Assembly: GCF_000685095.1 (NCBI RefSeq)
Contig: NZ_BAYE01000001.1
Span: forward strand, 558,001-622,000
DNA length: 64,000 nucleotides
DNA from: Paraburkholderia caledonica NBRC 102488
GTDB taxonomy: Bacteria; Pseudomonadota; Gammaproteobacteria; Burkholderiales; Burkholderiaceae
Direction of reading: 5' to 3'
Shown: piece after piece, positions 35,740 to 44,947 of the stretch
Numbering within the stretch: the first letter of the stretch is position 1
Layout: every line of letters begins with the position of its first letter
The notes under the pieces: model-generated
Told to the model about the DNA's origin: nothing
Databases searched by the model: none
What the model saw: the letters and a program-made list of their open reading frames with translations, nothing else
Position numbers and translations under genes: made by a program

Positions 35740-37688
35740 TATTTGCGACGCTTTTCCAGTTCGTCCCAGCGCTCGAGCGCTAGCAGCAGTTCTTCGTCGA
35801 TCGCGGCGTAGCGTTCGGAAAGGCGCTTGCCCTCCTGCGCGTCTTTCGCAAATATCGCGCCGTCTTCAAGCTGAGCACCGATGGCTTTCTGCTCCGCTTC
35901 GAGAGCGGCGATTTTCTCCGGCAACCCCTCCAGCTCGCGCTGTTCCTTGAACGACAACTTGGCCGCGCGTTGGGCGTTGCGGCCAGCGGGACTGTCCTTG
36001 GAAGCCGCGCTGTCTTTCGCGCTGTCTTTGGCCGCTTCCTTGCTCGCCTCTTTCTGCGCCTCCTGCGCCATCTGCTGCGAGCGCTGGCTCTGGATCTGCC
36101 AGTCCGTGAAGCCGCCCACGTATTCGCGCCACTTGCCCCCGCCTTCCGACGCGATCACCGACGTCGCGACGTTATCGAGAAACGCGCGATCGTGGCTGAC
36201 GAGCAGCACCGTGCCGTCGTAGTCGGTGAGCAGCTCTTCCAGCAGTTCGAGCGTGGGAATGTCGAGGTCGTTGGTGGGTTCGTCGAGCACCAGCACGTTG
36301 GCCGGCCGCGCGAAAAGCCGCGCCAGCAGCAAACGGTTACGCTCGCCGCCCGACAACGACTTGACCGGCGAACGGGCGCGCTCCGGTGCGAACAGGAAGT
36401 CGCCCAGGTAGCTCATGACGTGCTTTTTCTGGCCGTTGACTTCCACCCACTCGCTGCCGGGGCTGATCGTATCAGCAAGACTTTTGTCCAGATCCAGCTG
36501 CGCGCGCATCTGGTCGAAATAAGCTACTTGCAGATTAGTGCCGACGCGCACCGTGCCTTCGTCCGGCTGCAATTCGCCGAGGATGATCTTCAGCAGCGTG
36601 GTCTTGCCCGCGCCGTTCGGACCGACGAAGCCGATCTTGTCGCCGCGCATGACGGTCGCCGTGAAACTGTCGATCACGGTGCGCGAGCCGTAGCGCTTCG
36701 TGACGTCCGTCAGTTCGGCGACGATCTTGCCCGACTTCTCGCCCTGGCCCACGTCGAGCTTGACGTTGCCTTGCACGTTGCGGCGTTCGGCGCGCTGGTT
36801 TCGCATCTCGACAAGCCGTGCAATCCGGCCGACGCTGCGCGTGCGGCGCGCCTCGACACCCTTGCGAATCCACACCTCTTCCTGCGCGAGGAGCTTGTCG
36901 GCCTTCTGGTTTTCAACGCGTTCGATTTCCAGTTGCTGCGCCTTGCGCGTTTGATAAGCCGAGAAATTGCCCGGATACGAGAGCAGACGCCCGCGATCCA
37001 GTTCGACGATGCGCGTGGCGACGCGGTCGAGAAACGCCCGGTCGTGCGTGATGAAGAGGAGCGCCGCCCGCTGCGACACGAGCAGATCTTCGAGCCAGCG
37101 GATGCCGTCGAAATCCAGGTGGTTGGTCGGCTCGTCGAGCAGCAGTACGTCAGGCTGCACGACAAGCGCACGGGCGAGCGCCACGCGCTTTTGCATGCCG
37201 CCCGACAGCGAACCGACGCGCGCCTCGCCATTCAGGCCGATCTGCTGCAGCGTGGTGGCGACGCGCGTGCTCCAGTTCCAAGCGTCCGCCGCGTCCAGCG
37301 ACGATTGCAGCGTGTTCATGCGTGCCATCAGCGCGTCGTGCTGCGCGCCTTCCGGTTCATCCGCAAGCTGGTTGGCGACCGCGTCGTATTCGTCGAGCAG
37401 CGCGCGGGCGTGCGTGAGGCCGGCGGCGACGGCGTCGAACACCGTGTCGTCCGTATCGAACTCCGGCTCCTGAGGCACGTACACCGTGGTCAGATTCTGC
37501 TGGCGCGTGACGAGACCGTCGTCGGGCTTGGCGAGTTCGGCGACGATTTTCAGCAGCGACGACTTGCCCGCGCCATTGCGGCCGATCAGCCCGACGCGCT
37601 CGCCCGATTCGAGAGAGAAGTCCGCGTGATCGAGCAACGCGACGTGACCGAATGCCAGTTGGGCTCCGGTAATGGTGTAAAGCGACAT
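35739..37688 (-). CDS. uup: ABC-F family ATPase, Uup-like
   Basis: A 649-residue soluble tandem ABC protein. ATPase domain 1 has GRNGAGKSS and LSGGMQKRVALARAL; domain 2 has GPNGAGKTT and LSGGERNRLLLARL. Both have LLLDEPTN or LVLDEPTN Walker B boxes. The Y-loop linker lies between, and an Ala/Lys/Asp-rich linker with a C-terminal coiled coil follows from about residue 540. The coiled coil distinguishes Uup from EttA, YbiT and YheS. ABC-F proteins act on the ribosome; Uup also influences transposon excision in E. coli. Transcribed alone, with a terminator at 35703-35739. Confidence 0.88.
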   Translation of the reverse strand: MSLYTITGAQLAFGHVALLDHADFSLESGERVGLIGRNGAGKSSLLKIVAELAKPDDGLVTRQQNLTTVYVPQEPEFDTDDTVFDAVAAGLTHARALLDEYDAVANQLADEPEGAQHDALMARMNTLQSSLDAADAWNWSTRVATTLQQIGLNGEARVGSLSGGMQKRVALARALVVQPDVLLLDEPTNHLDFDGIRWLEDLLVSQRAALLFITHDRAFLDRVATRIVELDRGRLLSYPGNFSAYQTRKAQQLEIERVENQKADKLLAQEEVWIRKGVEARRTRSVGRIARLVEMRNQRAERRNVQGNVKLDVGQGEKSGKIVAELTDVTKRYGSRTVIDSFTATVMRGDKIGFVGPNGAGKTTLLKIILGELQPDEGTVRVGTNLQVAYFDQMRAQLDLDKSLADTISPGSEWVEVNGQKKHVMSYLGDFLFAPERARSPVKSLSGGERNRLLLARLFARPANVLVLDEPTNDLDIPTLELLEELLTDYDGTVLLVSHDRAFLDNVATSVIASEGGGKWREYVGGFTDWQIQSQRSQQMAQEAQKEASKEAAKDSAKDSAASKDSPAGRNAQRAAKLSFKEQRELEGLPEKIAALEAEQKAIGAQLEDGAIFAKDAQEGKRLSERYAAIDEELLLALERWDELEKRRK

Positions 37689-37827
37689 GGAGAATTGGAG
37701 AAGACAGCGATGAGTCGGAACTGCTCATTGTACCGGGCGCGCGGGCTGGTGCCTGTAAGCCTGAAGACATAGGACGAATCACCGGGCCGCGGATGCCCGC
37801 CATTGCCCCTTCGCAGGGGCGCACCCA

Positions 37828-38229
37828 TCACTTCACATGCACCGTGATCGTCTTGCTGAGTTCGGGGCCATACGAACGATGCGCGCCGTCGCCGAATTGC
37901 AGCGTTAGCGTGTGATCGCCCGGCGGCAGTGTCAGATCCGTTTCGGTCTGCCCTTTGCCGAAGTGCAGCGATTTGTCGTTGGCAGGAATCACCTCGCCTT
38001 TTGGAAGCGGCTTGCCGTCCACCAGCAGATGATGATGGCCCGTGCCGTCCGTCATTGTGCCGGCCGGCGCGATCTTCATGCCCTCGACGCGGAACACCAC
38101 GTGGACCGGATTGCTGACGCTCGCGCCGTCCGTCGGCTGCACGAACGACACGCTTGCAGCCTGCGCTGCACCCGACGCCGCCAGCAACGCGGCCAGTGCC
38201 GCGCCGCTCAACCATTTGCTTCTGAACAT
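37828..38229 (-). CDS. DUF4399 secreted protein
   Basis: A 133-residue exported protein with a signal peptide (MFRSKWLSGAALAALLAASGAAQA, two overlapping motifs, cleavage after about residue 24). The mature part has HVVFRVEGMKIAPAG and GTGHHHLLVDG, the histidine-rich signature of the DUF4399 family. It ends in a strand-rich domain with LPPGDHTLTLQFGDG. Periplasmic, possibly metal-binding through the HHH cluster, function unknown. I used ATG 38229, with AGGAGAG before it, rather than the start 8 codons upstream. Divergent from rubredoxin. Confidence 0.85.
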   Translation of the reverse strand: MFRSKWLSGAALAALLAASGAAQAASVSFVQPTDGASVSNPVHVVFRVEGMKIAPAGTMTDGTGHHHLLVDGKPLPKGEVIPANDKSLHFGKGQTETDLTLPPGDHTLTLQFGDGAHRSYGPELSKTITVHVK

Positions 38230-38445
38230 GGCTTCTCTCCTGGTTGGAAACATAAACCGCGTGGAAACGCCGAGCCGCTGCGAGTCCGAGGATACACGCT
38301 ATACGTGACACGCCCTCGCGCCAGCCCGCGCGGAACGTCGGCAACTCGGGCATCGGACGAATTCCGGTAATATTGCGGGTCGCCGCCGTGCCCAAAAAAG
38401 GGGCAGACTGGGCGGATCATTGCATTGAAGAGGGATGAGTGCGTC

Positions 38446-38637
38446 GTGAGCGAAGTAACGGAAGTGACAGAATATAAAAGCTGGGTGTGTCTGATTTGCG
38501 GCTGGATCTACAACGAGGAAGAAGGTCTGCCCGAAGAAGGCATCGCCGCGGGCACCCGCTTCGCCGCGATCCCGGAGGACTGGCGTTGCCCGCTGTGCGA
38601 CGTCGGCAAAGCGGAATTCGCGGTGGTCGAGTTTTAA
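38446..38637 (+). CDS. rubredoxin
   Basis: A 63-residue rubredoxin with two iron-binding motifs, CLIC at residues 15-18 and CPLC near the C-terminus. The order YKSWVCLICGWIYNEEEGLPEEGI is typical in two adjoining parts. A single Fe(Cys)4 electron carrier in the cytosol. It may serve an alkane hydroxylase, a detoxifying oxidase or another partner not present here. The start is GTG 38446. A longer TTG frame (38425) and an out-of-frame ATG precede it, and GAGGGATGAG is the likely ribosome-binding site. Confidence 0.9.
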   Translation: MSEVTEVTEYKSWVCLICGWIYNEEEGLPEEGIAAGTRFAAIPEDWRCPLCDVGKAEFAVVEF

Positions 38638-38708
38638 GGCTGAGCGGCTTGGCGGTATCGAGCCAGCCTTAACCGGCCGGACGTTGAGATGAGGCGTCGG
38701 TAGTTCGC

Positions 38709-38739
38709 GCGGCCCAGCAGGTCTTGCCTGCTGGGCCGC
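38709..38739 (+). terminator. terminator after rubredoxin
   Basis: A 13-bp perfect stem (38709-38721 with 38727-38739) and 5-nt loop are followed by a T-rich tail. The 366 bp between rubredoxin and the tRNA hold this and the tRNA promoter only. Confidence 0.8.
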
Positions 38740-38894
38740 TTGGTTTCTTGGGGCGGGCTCGTGGCGCGAGTCGGGCCTGATACTGTTCTTCGCCTGTGCG
38801 GTTGTCACGCGAAACGTCGGCGATAGCGACGCGTCGGCGAGGCGCGGACCGTGTATCGGCGGGCTCTGAAGGCGGCATTCGTTTCCAACGTTTT

Positions 38895-38903
38895 TGCTAT
38901 ACT
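38895..38903 (+). promoter_or_regulatory. extended -10 promoter of tRNA-Arg
   Basis: TGCTATACT matches the extended -10 form TGnTATAAT. No clear -35 is present at 17 bp. It is about 100 bp before the tRNA. Confidence 0.45.
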
Positions 38904-39003
38904 CTTGCCCTCGCTTGCAAAGCTAGACATGTGAGCGGCTGCCGCCGAATGTGAGCGCAGCGAGAAAAGATCAGGGGCCCGGTCCGCCCCGTAAAGTTAT
39001 CCG

Positions 39004-39078
39004 CTCCCTGTAGTTCAATGGATAGAACAAGTGCCTCCTAAGCGCTAGATGCAGGTTCGATTCCTGCCAGGGGGACCA
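39004..39078 (+). tRNA. tRNA-Arg (anticodon CCU)
   Basis: 75 nt including an encoded CCA. Acceptor stem 39004-39010 pairs with CAGGGGG before the discriminator A. The D-arm is GTTC...GAAC, the anticodon arm AGTGC/GCGCT encloses loop CTCCTAA with anticodon CCT at 39037-39039, and the T-arm is GCAGG/CCTGC around TTCGATT. It reads AGG codons. The acyltransferase gene next to it shows no integrase or duplicated tRNA 3' end. Confidence 0.95.
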
Positions 39079-39136
39079 ACCCGCCTCACAGCCTCTCGCG
39101 GCGTTTCACATCCCTCGCGCCGCCCAACGCCACGCC

Positions 39137-40232
39137 TCAGTTGCGCACAGGCTCTGCCGTCGCACGAGTCCTCATAGTCAGGCGCTTGCCCATTCTGTTC
39201 ATTGGTCCTTCGAGCCATTGGTACGAAGCGAGCCCGACGGTGACCGACGCAAGCACCACGACTACACAGACCAAATCTCCGGGCATACGGTGCTGCCGGT
39301 CGAATATCTGCAGCAGCTTGACGCAGACCGGCACCGAAAAAACGTGCGTCAAATACAGCGAATAAGAAGAGTCGCCAACGAGTTCCAGCAACGCGTTCCA
39401 GCGCACCTTGTTCTCCATCGACAACCCGGCCACAACTACGGCGAACGCCGGCAATCCAAAGACCAGAAAGCGGTTCGAGTCGGTAAGGGCCGGCGCGAAC
39501 ACTTTGGCGGCGGCGAAGATCGACACGACGATCGCTGCCGCCACTGCTATCGGCACCCCGCATCCCGTCGCATAAACCCAGCCGACGAGAGTGCCAAATA
39601 CAAACTCCATCACGATCGGGTTTGTATAAAACGAAAATGCGACTCCGCCTGCATGGACGAAATGCAGCGCGGACATAACCGCCAGGAACGCCGCGACAGC
39701 CAGTAGCCGATAACGCGTTAAACACATCGCAACGGCGAACACGCCGTAAAACCACATCTCATAGTTGAGCGTCCACCCGAGGCCGACTACCGGCGCCGTC
39801 ACGTGGATCCAGTTCAGCCACGGAAAAAACAGATAGGAGGCCACCGCATGCCCGACATTGAGCGACGCATTTCCGAACGCGCTTGGCACGAAGAGAAGCA
39901 AGACAATGAAAAGCGACGTGAGCGCCCAATAAAGAGGAACAACGCGGGTAATGCGGGCAACGATGAATGCCTTTGCGGATGTCACGCCGGGCGGCTTTCC
40001 ATGAGTGACCAGCACCATGACGAAGCCGGAAATGGCGAAAAAGACATCGACGCCGATTTCACCAAAACGCGAAATCTGGTGAAAGGTGAAAGAAATGCGT
40101 CGCCCAGCCGTATGTGGCGACGTTCCCTTCTGCATGAAATGCGACCACGCCCAACGCGGCCAACGCGCGCAATGCCTGAATGGACCTGAACTGCCGTATG
40201 CCGCCCATACGGTCTGCCATGCGTTCTGCCAT
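39137..40232 (-). pseudogene. acyltransferase 3 family protein, frameshifted near the N-terminus
   Basis: A polytopic O-acyltransferase (OafA/NodX-like) that acylates sugars or lipids in the inner membrane. The main frame (from 40135) reads GEIGVDVFFAISGFVM and RITRVVPLYW and continues with ~8 helices to the end. The missing N-terminal part, with RSIQALRALAALGVVAFHA, lies in another frame beginning at ATG 40232 and stops at 40059. Removing one A from the AAAA run at 40064-40067 joins both frames into LSPDFAFGEIGVDVFF, exactly the family order. It is therefore a one-base insertion in a homopolymer: a real pseudogene, a phase-variation site, or a sequencing error. Confidence 0.82.
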
Positions 40233-40299
40233 TCGTTCCGCTATACGTTATCAAAACGACGCGCGGTCCGGCGCGGACCGCCGTCGCACCAACGAACGC

Positions 40300-41004
40300 C
40301 TACGCCCGCTTCGGACTATCCAGTCCCCGAACGACCGCCGGACGCGCGACAAACGCGGCCAGGACGCGCCTCACATTCGGAAAATCATCGATGCCGACGA
40401 GCTCGCCCGCTTCATAAAAACCGATCAGATTGCGCACCCACGGGAACGTCGCGATGTCCGCGATCGAATACTGATCGCCGAGAATCCACTCGCGCCCTTC
40501 GAGACGCTGCTCCAGCACGCCGAGGAGCCTTTTCGATTCGGCGACGTAGCGATCGCGCGGACGCTTGTCTTCGTATTCCTTGCCTGCGAATTTATGGAAG
40601 AAGCCAAGCTGGCCGAACATCGGGCCGATGCCGCCCATCTGAAACATGACCCACTGGATCGCCTCGTAGCGGCCGGCGGCGTCCTTTGGAATCAGCTGGC
40701 CGGTTTTGTCCGCGAGATAAATCAGGATCGCGCCGGACTCGAAGAGCGGCAGCGGTTTGCCGTCGGGTCCGTTGGGATCGATGATCGCGGGAATCTTGTT
40801 GTTGGGATTGAGCGACAGAAATTCCGGCGTCATCTGATCGTTCGTGTCGAAGCGCACCAGATGCGGCTCGTAAGGCAAGCCGGTTTCTTCAAGCATGATC
40901 GACACTTTGACGCCGTTCGGCGTAGGCAACGAATAAAGCTGAAGGCGATCCGGATGCTCAGCAGGCCATTTCTTCGTGATCGGGAAAGCGGACAGATCTG
41001 TCAT
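40300..41004 (-). CDS. glutathione S-transferase family protein (YfcG/Ure2p-like)
   Basis: A 234-residue soluble GST with an N-terminal thioredoxin-fold domain (residues ~18-100: LYSLPTPNGVKVSIMLEE, then NPNNKIPAIIDP and ESGAILIYLADKTG) and a C-terminal helical domain. TPNG near the first helix and the N-P-N-K-IPAI order are those of the YfcG/YghU disulphide-bond oxidoreductase group rather than detoxifying alpha/mu types. It binds glutathione or GSSG; physiological substrate unknown. Monocistronic by spacing. Confidence 0.88.
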   Translation of the reverse strand: MTDLSAFPITKKWPAEHPDRLQLYSLPTPNGVKVSIMLEETGLPYEPHLVRFDTNDQMTPEFLSLNPNNKIPAIIDPNGPDGKPLPLFESGAILIYLADKTGQLIPKDAAGRYEAIQWVMFQMGGIGPMFGQLGFFHKFAGKEYEDKRPRDRYVAESKRLLGVLEQRLEGREWILGDQYSIADIATFPWVRNLIGFYEAGELVGIDDFPNVRRVLAAFVARPAVVRGLDSPKRA

Positions 41005-41163
41005 GTGATGGTGTAAACCCTGTGCGGAATGGCGGAAAATGGCATTGGGCGGCAGAGACCGACTCGGCGACCGGCCTCGGCTGTGCCAATGCGGAGCGCC
41101 AAATATAAACCGAGTCGGCGCAACGGGTGCGGGACGCCGGCATGTCCGCGATTCAGGTTGCGC

Positions 41164-41400
41164 TCACCACAAGTCCTTCGTCGCGCCGCCTGCGCTCAGG
41201 TCATAGCCTTCGCGCCACAGCGCGGCACCCACCGTCAATAGCAAAGCCCTGCGTTCGACGTCGAGTTGCTCCCACATCGACGCGAGCCAGGCTGCAAAGC
41301 TGGCGCAAGTCTCGTCCAGATCGACGGGCGCTTTGCCCTCCAGATACTGCCGTTCAAACATCGAAAGCACTTTTTCCGGTGTCATTGTCGCGGCCCCCAT
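41164..41400 (-). CDS. small conserved hypothetical protein
   Basis: A 78-residue soluble acidic protein (MGAATMTPEKVLSMFERQ...). The helices FAAWLASMWEQLDVERRALLLTVGAALW suggest a compact all-alpha fold. I do not recognise a named family. The frame is open to 41559, but the upstream part is Arg/Ala/Ser-rich and unlikely coding. Starts at 41400 or 41385 are both possible. It lies between the GST gene and the CsbD-like gene on the same strand, with a terminator upstream separating it from CsbD. Confidence 0.6.
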   Translation of the reverse strand: MGAATMTPEKVLSMFERQYLEGKAPVDLDETCASFAAWLASMWEQLDVERRALLLTVGAALWREGYDLSAGGATKDLW

Positions 41401-41564
41401 GTTGGATGCAGCCAGTCTAAAGGCCCGACAGCCCGCAGCGCACGTTCGGAGCGCCAAAGCCGGGTTACTCCCAGGCCCGGCCGCCGATGCAGCCGAAACC
41501 GGACAAGCTGACGGGAACCAGACGCGCCTCCTGCCAGAGACTTCAAATGACGCCGCCAATGAGA

Positions 41565-41586
41565 AAAAGGCGCCGAAGCGCCTTTT
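41565..41586 (-). terminator. terminator of the CsbD-like gene
   Basis: A 9-bp stem (41565-41573 with 41578-41586) with CGAA loop is flanked by an A-run and T-run. It lies 24 bp past the CsbD-like stop and is also usable in the other direction. Confidence 0.8.
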
Positions 41587-41609
41587 CCTTGCGACTACAT
41601 CAAGCCAGA

Positions 41610-41801
41610 TTACGGGGTGTTGCGCTTCGCTTGGTCCTTCGCGTCTTCCTTTGCGTCGCCGTAGCTCTTCTGCACCTTGCCCGCGCCCTGCTGGAGATCG
41701 CCCTTCAGTTCCTTGGCGGGATTATCCGTCGCCTTACCCACGGCTTCGTTGATCTTTCCCTTAACCTGTTCGCCCACACCTTTTACCTGGTCCTTGTTCA
41801 T
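41610..41801 (-). CDS. CsbD-family stress protein
   Basis: A 63-residue hydrophilic Lys/Gly/Asp-rich protein with the CsbD pattern MNKDQVKGVGEQVKGKINEA and DNPAKELKGDLQQGAGK. CsbD-like proteins (YjbJ in E. coli) are abundant, general-stress-induced and largely disordered, with no defined activity. ATG 41801 is chosen over a GTG four codons upstream because GGAG lies 7-10 nt before it. Short monocistronic unit with its own terminator. Confidence 0.9.
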   Translation of the reverse strand: MNKDQVKGVGEQVKGKINEAVGKATDNPAKELKGDLQQGAGKVQKSYGDAKEDAKDQAKRNTP

Positions 41802-42003
41802 GTTCGGCTCCACTCATTTGAATGCCGACGCGAGATTGCGCCAGTAACCTGATCGAGCAACGGCCATGCCTGAGGGCCGTCGCTGAACGCTTCGGCAAGA
41901 CCGGCGCCGCGGGGCGGGCTTGTATCAAGCCCGCCCGGAAATATTTTCATCAAAAGGCTAAAGTTTCTCTCCAGCGTGCCGTAATAGGTGCCATGGAGGA
42001 GCC

Positions 42004-42333
42004 ATGGACCGCAAACCCATCACCCTGTCGGCATCGTCGAAAACCGGTTTGATCGACGGCGACATTACTCATATCGCCCGCGCGATGCGGTTGTCGTTGC
42101 AAGGCGACCTGGCTGGCCCTATTCTGCCCCCGACCTACTGGCGCGAGCGTCTTTACAAGTTGCTCGACACGGGCAGCCTGACGCACCCGCAGCTGTGCGC
42201 GGTGGAGTGTCTTCTGTTGCAGCTCGACCAGTTCGAGGCTGAGCCGCCGCCTCCGGCATGGGACGAACTCGCGCCCGCCACCGCTGCGCTATTTCCACCT
42301 ACGCACGAAACCGGCGCCGGACATCTCGCCTAG
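42004..42333 (+). CDS. conserved hypothetical protein of Burkholderia type
   Basis: A 109-residue soluble protein with no signal peptide: [20 protein letters not shown], then [16 protein letters not shown], an [32 protein letters not shown] helical part, and a Pro/Ala-rich tail. GGAGGAGCC precedes the ATG, an almost perfect ribosome-binding site. No family function is known to me. It stands alone ahead of the dcm locus. Confidence 0.72.
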   Translation: MDRKPITLSASSKTGLIDGDITHIARAMRLSLQGDLAGPILPPTYWRERLYKLLDTGSLTHPQLCAVECLLLQLDQFEAEPPPPAWDELAPATAALFPPTHETGAGHLA

Positions 42334-42375
42334 CGCGGCGGTCGCCCGCTTTTGTTGCTTCCTAGTTCCGCTGGT

Positions 42376-42401
42376 GCGGAGCGAAGCGGAGCGAAGCGGA
42401 G
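42376..42401. repeat. 10-bp tandem repeat, 2.6 units
   Basis: GCGGAGCGAA repeated at 42376-42385 and 42386-42395 with a partial third copy. It lies in non-coding DNA upstream of dcm. Confidence 0.8.
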
Positions 42402-42434
42402 AGCAGGCGCGACGTATTGGTCTCGATATAAAAA

Positions 42435-42460
42435 AAGGCCGCGAACTATGCCGCGGCCTT
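42435..42460 (-). terminator. hairpin with T-run on the minus strand, orphan terminator
   Basis: A perfect 9-bp stem (42435-42443 with 42452-42460) with 8-nt loop is followed on the minus strand by TTTTTT. No minus-strand gene ends here now, so it may be the relic of a lost gene. Confidence 0.55.
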
Positions 42461-42634
42461 AACACGTCGCAACGCAGGGACCTCGCGTCACGCTGCAAGC
42501 GTACACATCCAACTGTGACAAGCACATTTCGCCGCTCAAGGCTCCGGCGTGGCATATCGCGCCCCAAAATTCCTGGACAGGCGGTGATCGAACGGTCAAA
42601 ATGTCCGCCAAAATTCCCAGCGAGAACAAGCGAC

Positions 42635-43942
42635 ATGACAATGGCCACGAGGCACGACCTGCTCCTACAAGCGTTGCAGGTCTACAGTCAGGCTGAAATC
42701 GCGGCACGCTGCGGAAAAGACGTCAGAACCATTCGCCGCTGGAAAACGGACCAAAGCTGTCCCCGCATCGCCGAAGCGGCTCTGCGTGAAATGCTGCATA
42801 CGAGCGCGCGCAGGACGCACCCGGAAAGCTGGGCGGATTTCCAGTTCATCGATCTTTTTGCAGGAATCGGCGGAATTCGTCGCGGCTTCGAGGCGCACGG
42901 CGGTCAGTGCGTGTTCACGAGCGAATGGAACGAGTTCTCCAAGAAGACCTACCAGCAGAACCATCAGGACGCCAGCCACGCACACCAGTTCGTCGGCGAC
43001 ATCGTGTCCTACGCGGAAGATTCGGTCCCGTCGCATGACCTGCTACTGGCCGGCTTTCCTTGCCAACCTTTCAGCATCGCGGGCGTTAGCAAGAAGAATT
43101 CGCTCGGCCGTCCGCACGGTTTCGAGTGCACGACGCAAGGCACGCTGTTCTACGATGTCGCGCGCATTATCGATGCTAAACGCCCGGCCGCGTTCGTGCT
43201 GGAAAACGTCAAGAACCTGCTCTCGCACGATAAAGGCAACACGTTCAGAACGATTCTCGACGTATTGCGCGACGAGCTGAAATATGACGTCCACTACAAA
43301 GTCATAGACGGGCAACACTTCACGCCGCAGCATCGCGAGCGGATCGTCATCGTAGGTTTTCGCGAGCCAACCGGGTTTTCTTTCGACGATCTGCGCGTGC
43401 CGGCAACGGGGCCGCGTCTCGCGTCGATTCTGCACAAGACGGACGGCACCGAGCCGGTGTTGCCGCACGACGGAGAGCGTTTCTTCGACCACGTCCGCCG
43501 CAAGGTGCAGCCGAAGTACACGCTGACACCGAATCTGTGGGCCTACCTGCAGGCTTACGCGGAGAAACATCGCGCGGCCGGAAATGGCTTCGGCTTCGGC
43601 CTCGTCACGCCGGGCAGCGTCACACGCACGCTGTCCGCGCGTTATCACAAGGACGGCTCGGAGATTCTTCTCGCCCAAGGCAACGGGGAACGGCCCCGCC
43701 GTTTGACGCCGCGCGAATGCGCACGTTTGATGGGCTTTCCCGACGACTTCGTGATTCCCGTGAGCGATACGCAGGCATATCGCCAGTTCGGCAATAGCGT
43801 CGTAGTTCCGGTCATGCAGGAAGTGGCGCGCATCATGAGCCCGCATTTGAAAGAACTTCTCGCGCATGAACGCGAACGTTCGCTGGAAACGCTGACTGCG
43901 CGACGCTGCCATCACCTCGCCAGTTCGGTGGCCGCCTCATGA
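42635..43942 (+). CDS. dcm: Dcm-type DNA cytosine-5 methyltransferase
   Basis: A 435-residue C5-methyltransferase. An N-terminal helix-turn-helix-like region covers residues ~1-60. Motif I is [20 protein letters not shown], and motif IV PCQPFS carries the catalytic cysteine C143. [57 protein letters not shown] and [12 protein letters not shown] are the remaining motifs in order. The sequence follows E. coli Dcm and M.EcoRII so closely that recognition of CCWGG is likely, but this is inference. No restriction enzyme is adjacent. Vsr lies 1 kb downstream past an IS scar. The start is ATG 42635; the open frame runs further upstream without coding character. Confidence 0.92.
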   Translation: MTMATRHDLLLQALQVYSQAEIAARCGKDVRTIRRWKTDQSCPRIAEAALREMLHTSARRTHPESWADFQFIDLFAGIGGIRRGFEAHGGQCVFTSEWNEFSKKTYQQNHQDASHAHQFVGDIVSYAEDSVPSHDLLLAGFPCQPFSIAGVSKKNSLGRPHGFECTTQGTLFYDVARIIDAKRPAAFVLENVKNLLSHDKGNTFRTILDVLRDELKYDVHYKVIDGQHFTPQHRERIVIVGFREPTGFSFDDLRVPATGPRLASILHKTDGTEPVLPHDGERFFDHVRRKVQPKYTLTPNLWAYLQAYAEKHRAAGNGFGFGLVTPGSVTRTLSARYHKDGSEILLAQGNGERPRRLTPRECARLMGFPDDFVIPVSDTQAYRQFGNSVVVPVMQEVARIMSPHLKELLAHERERSLETLTARRCHHLASSVAAS

Positions 43943-44470
43943 ATCAATGCGGCGACCCCCACCGGTCGCGAAGCAAGCGACGCATGACTTGCGGGTAGCG
44001 TGACCACCTTTCTTGCATTCATCCGGGTGGACATCATCCTCTGGTTGTCGGGGTGGATCATTCTGTCTTCACTCGAGATCTGGTACCAGGAGGGTTTGTT
44101 GGCCCACGCAGGCCAACTAATTCGGTCTCCGAACGTTCCGCCGAGCGGTGCTTTTTGCGTCACGGCCATTACAAGCCCCTCGTCGGAAGTAAGGTCCTGG
44201 CAAAAGCTCTCATGGAACTTCCCAGCTTTAAGCCATAGATAGCCATCGCTGTCAGGTTCGAGATGCGGCGCAGCCTCGGGAACGTGCTGCTGCGTAATGC
44301 CACCGGGGCTCTCTCCCTCGTCCGGCGCAAACGCCGCGATATACGCAAGGCCAACGACGTCCGGGTGATTTCCTGCCTGTGTGATGACGGCGCCTCCATA
44401 CGAATGTCCCACCAGCAAGACCGGCCCGTTCTGTTGCCCGATCATCTTGCGGGTACGCTCGACGCGAACT
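43912..44470 (-). pseudogene. alpha/beta hydrolase, 5'-truncated
   Basis: About 186 residues of an alpha/beta hydrolase: nucleophile elbow GHSYGGAVITQAGN, then VVGLAYIAAFAPDEGESPGG and the C-terminal DRMIHPDNQRMMSTRM with the late catalytic His in LPASHASLASRP. The N-terminal ~70-90 residues of the family are absent. At about 44470 homology ends and an IS256-type transposase tail begins on the other strand. The frame continues 31 codons upstream but into IS sequence read backwards. The stop overlaps the dcm 3' end by 31 bp, convergently. Truncated and almost certainly non-functional. Confidence 0.8.
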
Positions 44471-44620
44471 GAGCTGTCAGAGCTGATCGAGGAAGCTGAG
44501 AAAACCTGGCGCCGTATCAACGGCCCGGAAAAGATCAAGCTGTTGCTCGAGGGCGTTGCCTTCAAGAACGGCGAACCGGTGCAAGATGATCGACCGGCTC
44601 AGCAGAAACTCGCCGCTTGA
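44471..44620 (+). mobile_element. IS256-family transposase, C-terminal remnant
   Basis: About 49 codons matching the end of IS256-type transposases: ELIEEAEKTWRRINGPEKIK, then LLLEGVAFKNGEPV and the typical final PAQQKLAA before the stop at 44620. The rest of the transposase is missing, and the 5' side runs straight into the truncated hydrolase. The right inverted repeat should lie shortly after 44620, but I cannot identify it without the left partner. Confidence 0.78.
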
Positions 44621-44947
44621 GATCGATCGTCACGATGCCGCCGCAGAAGGCCGCTTAGCCATATGCTCGAAGGTTACGACTCCGAGTTGCGCCGGATACA
44701 AAATCTCTGCATGCTGGTGCGCAGATCGTGACGACAGTCGTTTCTGCGTAAACTGGCAAATGCCGGCATCCGCCGGCTTGCTTGCGCGCATCGAATTAAA
44801 CTGCCGGCGACGCCCGATGTGGCGCGCATCGTGCTCCCGCGTAGGCAATCGCTGCTTGCCGAGGAGCCATCGAATGAGTCGACAGAAGTCCCGTCTTCAC
44901 ACGCCGACGCACTGCGGCCGCGCGCGGTGCCGCATTGAAAGCTAGCA
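44621..44947. other. 327-bp gap between the IS remnant and vsr
   Basis: No gene is supported. It should contain the 3' end of the decayed IS element in its first ~100 bases. GCCGGC-type inverted repeats near 44760-44785 are short and not clearly functional. Confidence 0.5.

Larger units (their letters stand above)
42334..42634. other. 301-bp region between the 42004 gene and dcm
   Basis: Holds a 10-bp tandem repeat (42376-42401) and a 9-bp terminator-like hairpin (42435-42460). The dcm frame is open upstream from 42374, but I place the start at 42635, so this stretch is probably leader and spacer. Confidence 0.5.

Noticed and set aside
39004..39137. tRNA-Arg as an attachment site for an integrated element
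   Set aside because: No integrase nearby, and I find no second copy of the tRNA 3' end. The frameshifted acyltransferase alone is not evidence of an island.
44381..44470. 5' part of the frame containing the IS256 tail as a real transposase start
   Set aside because: The codons before ELIEEAEK are the reverse of the hydrolase and do not resemble a transposase.
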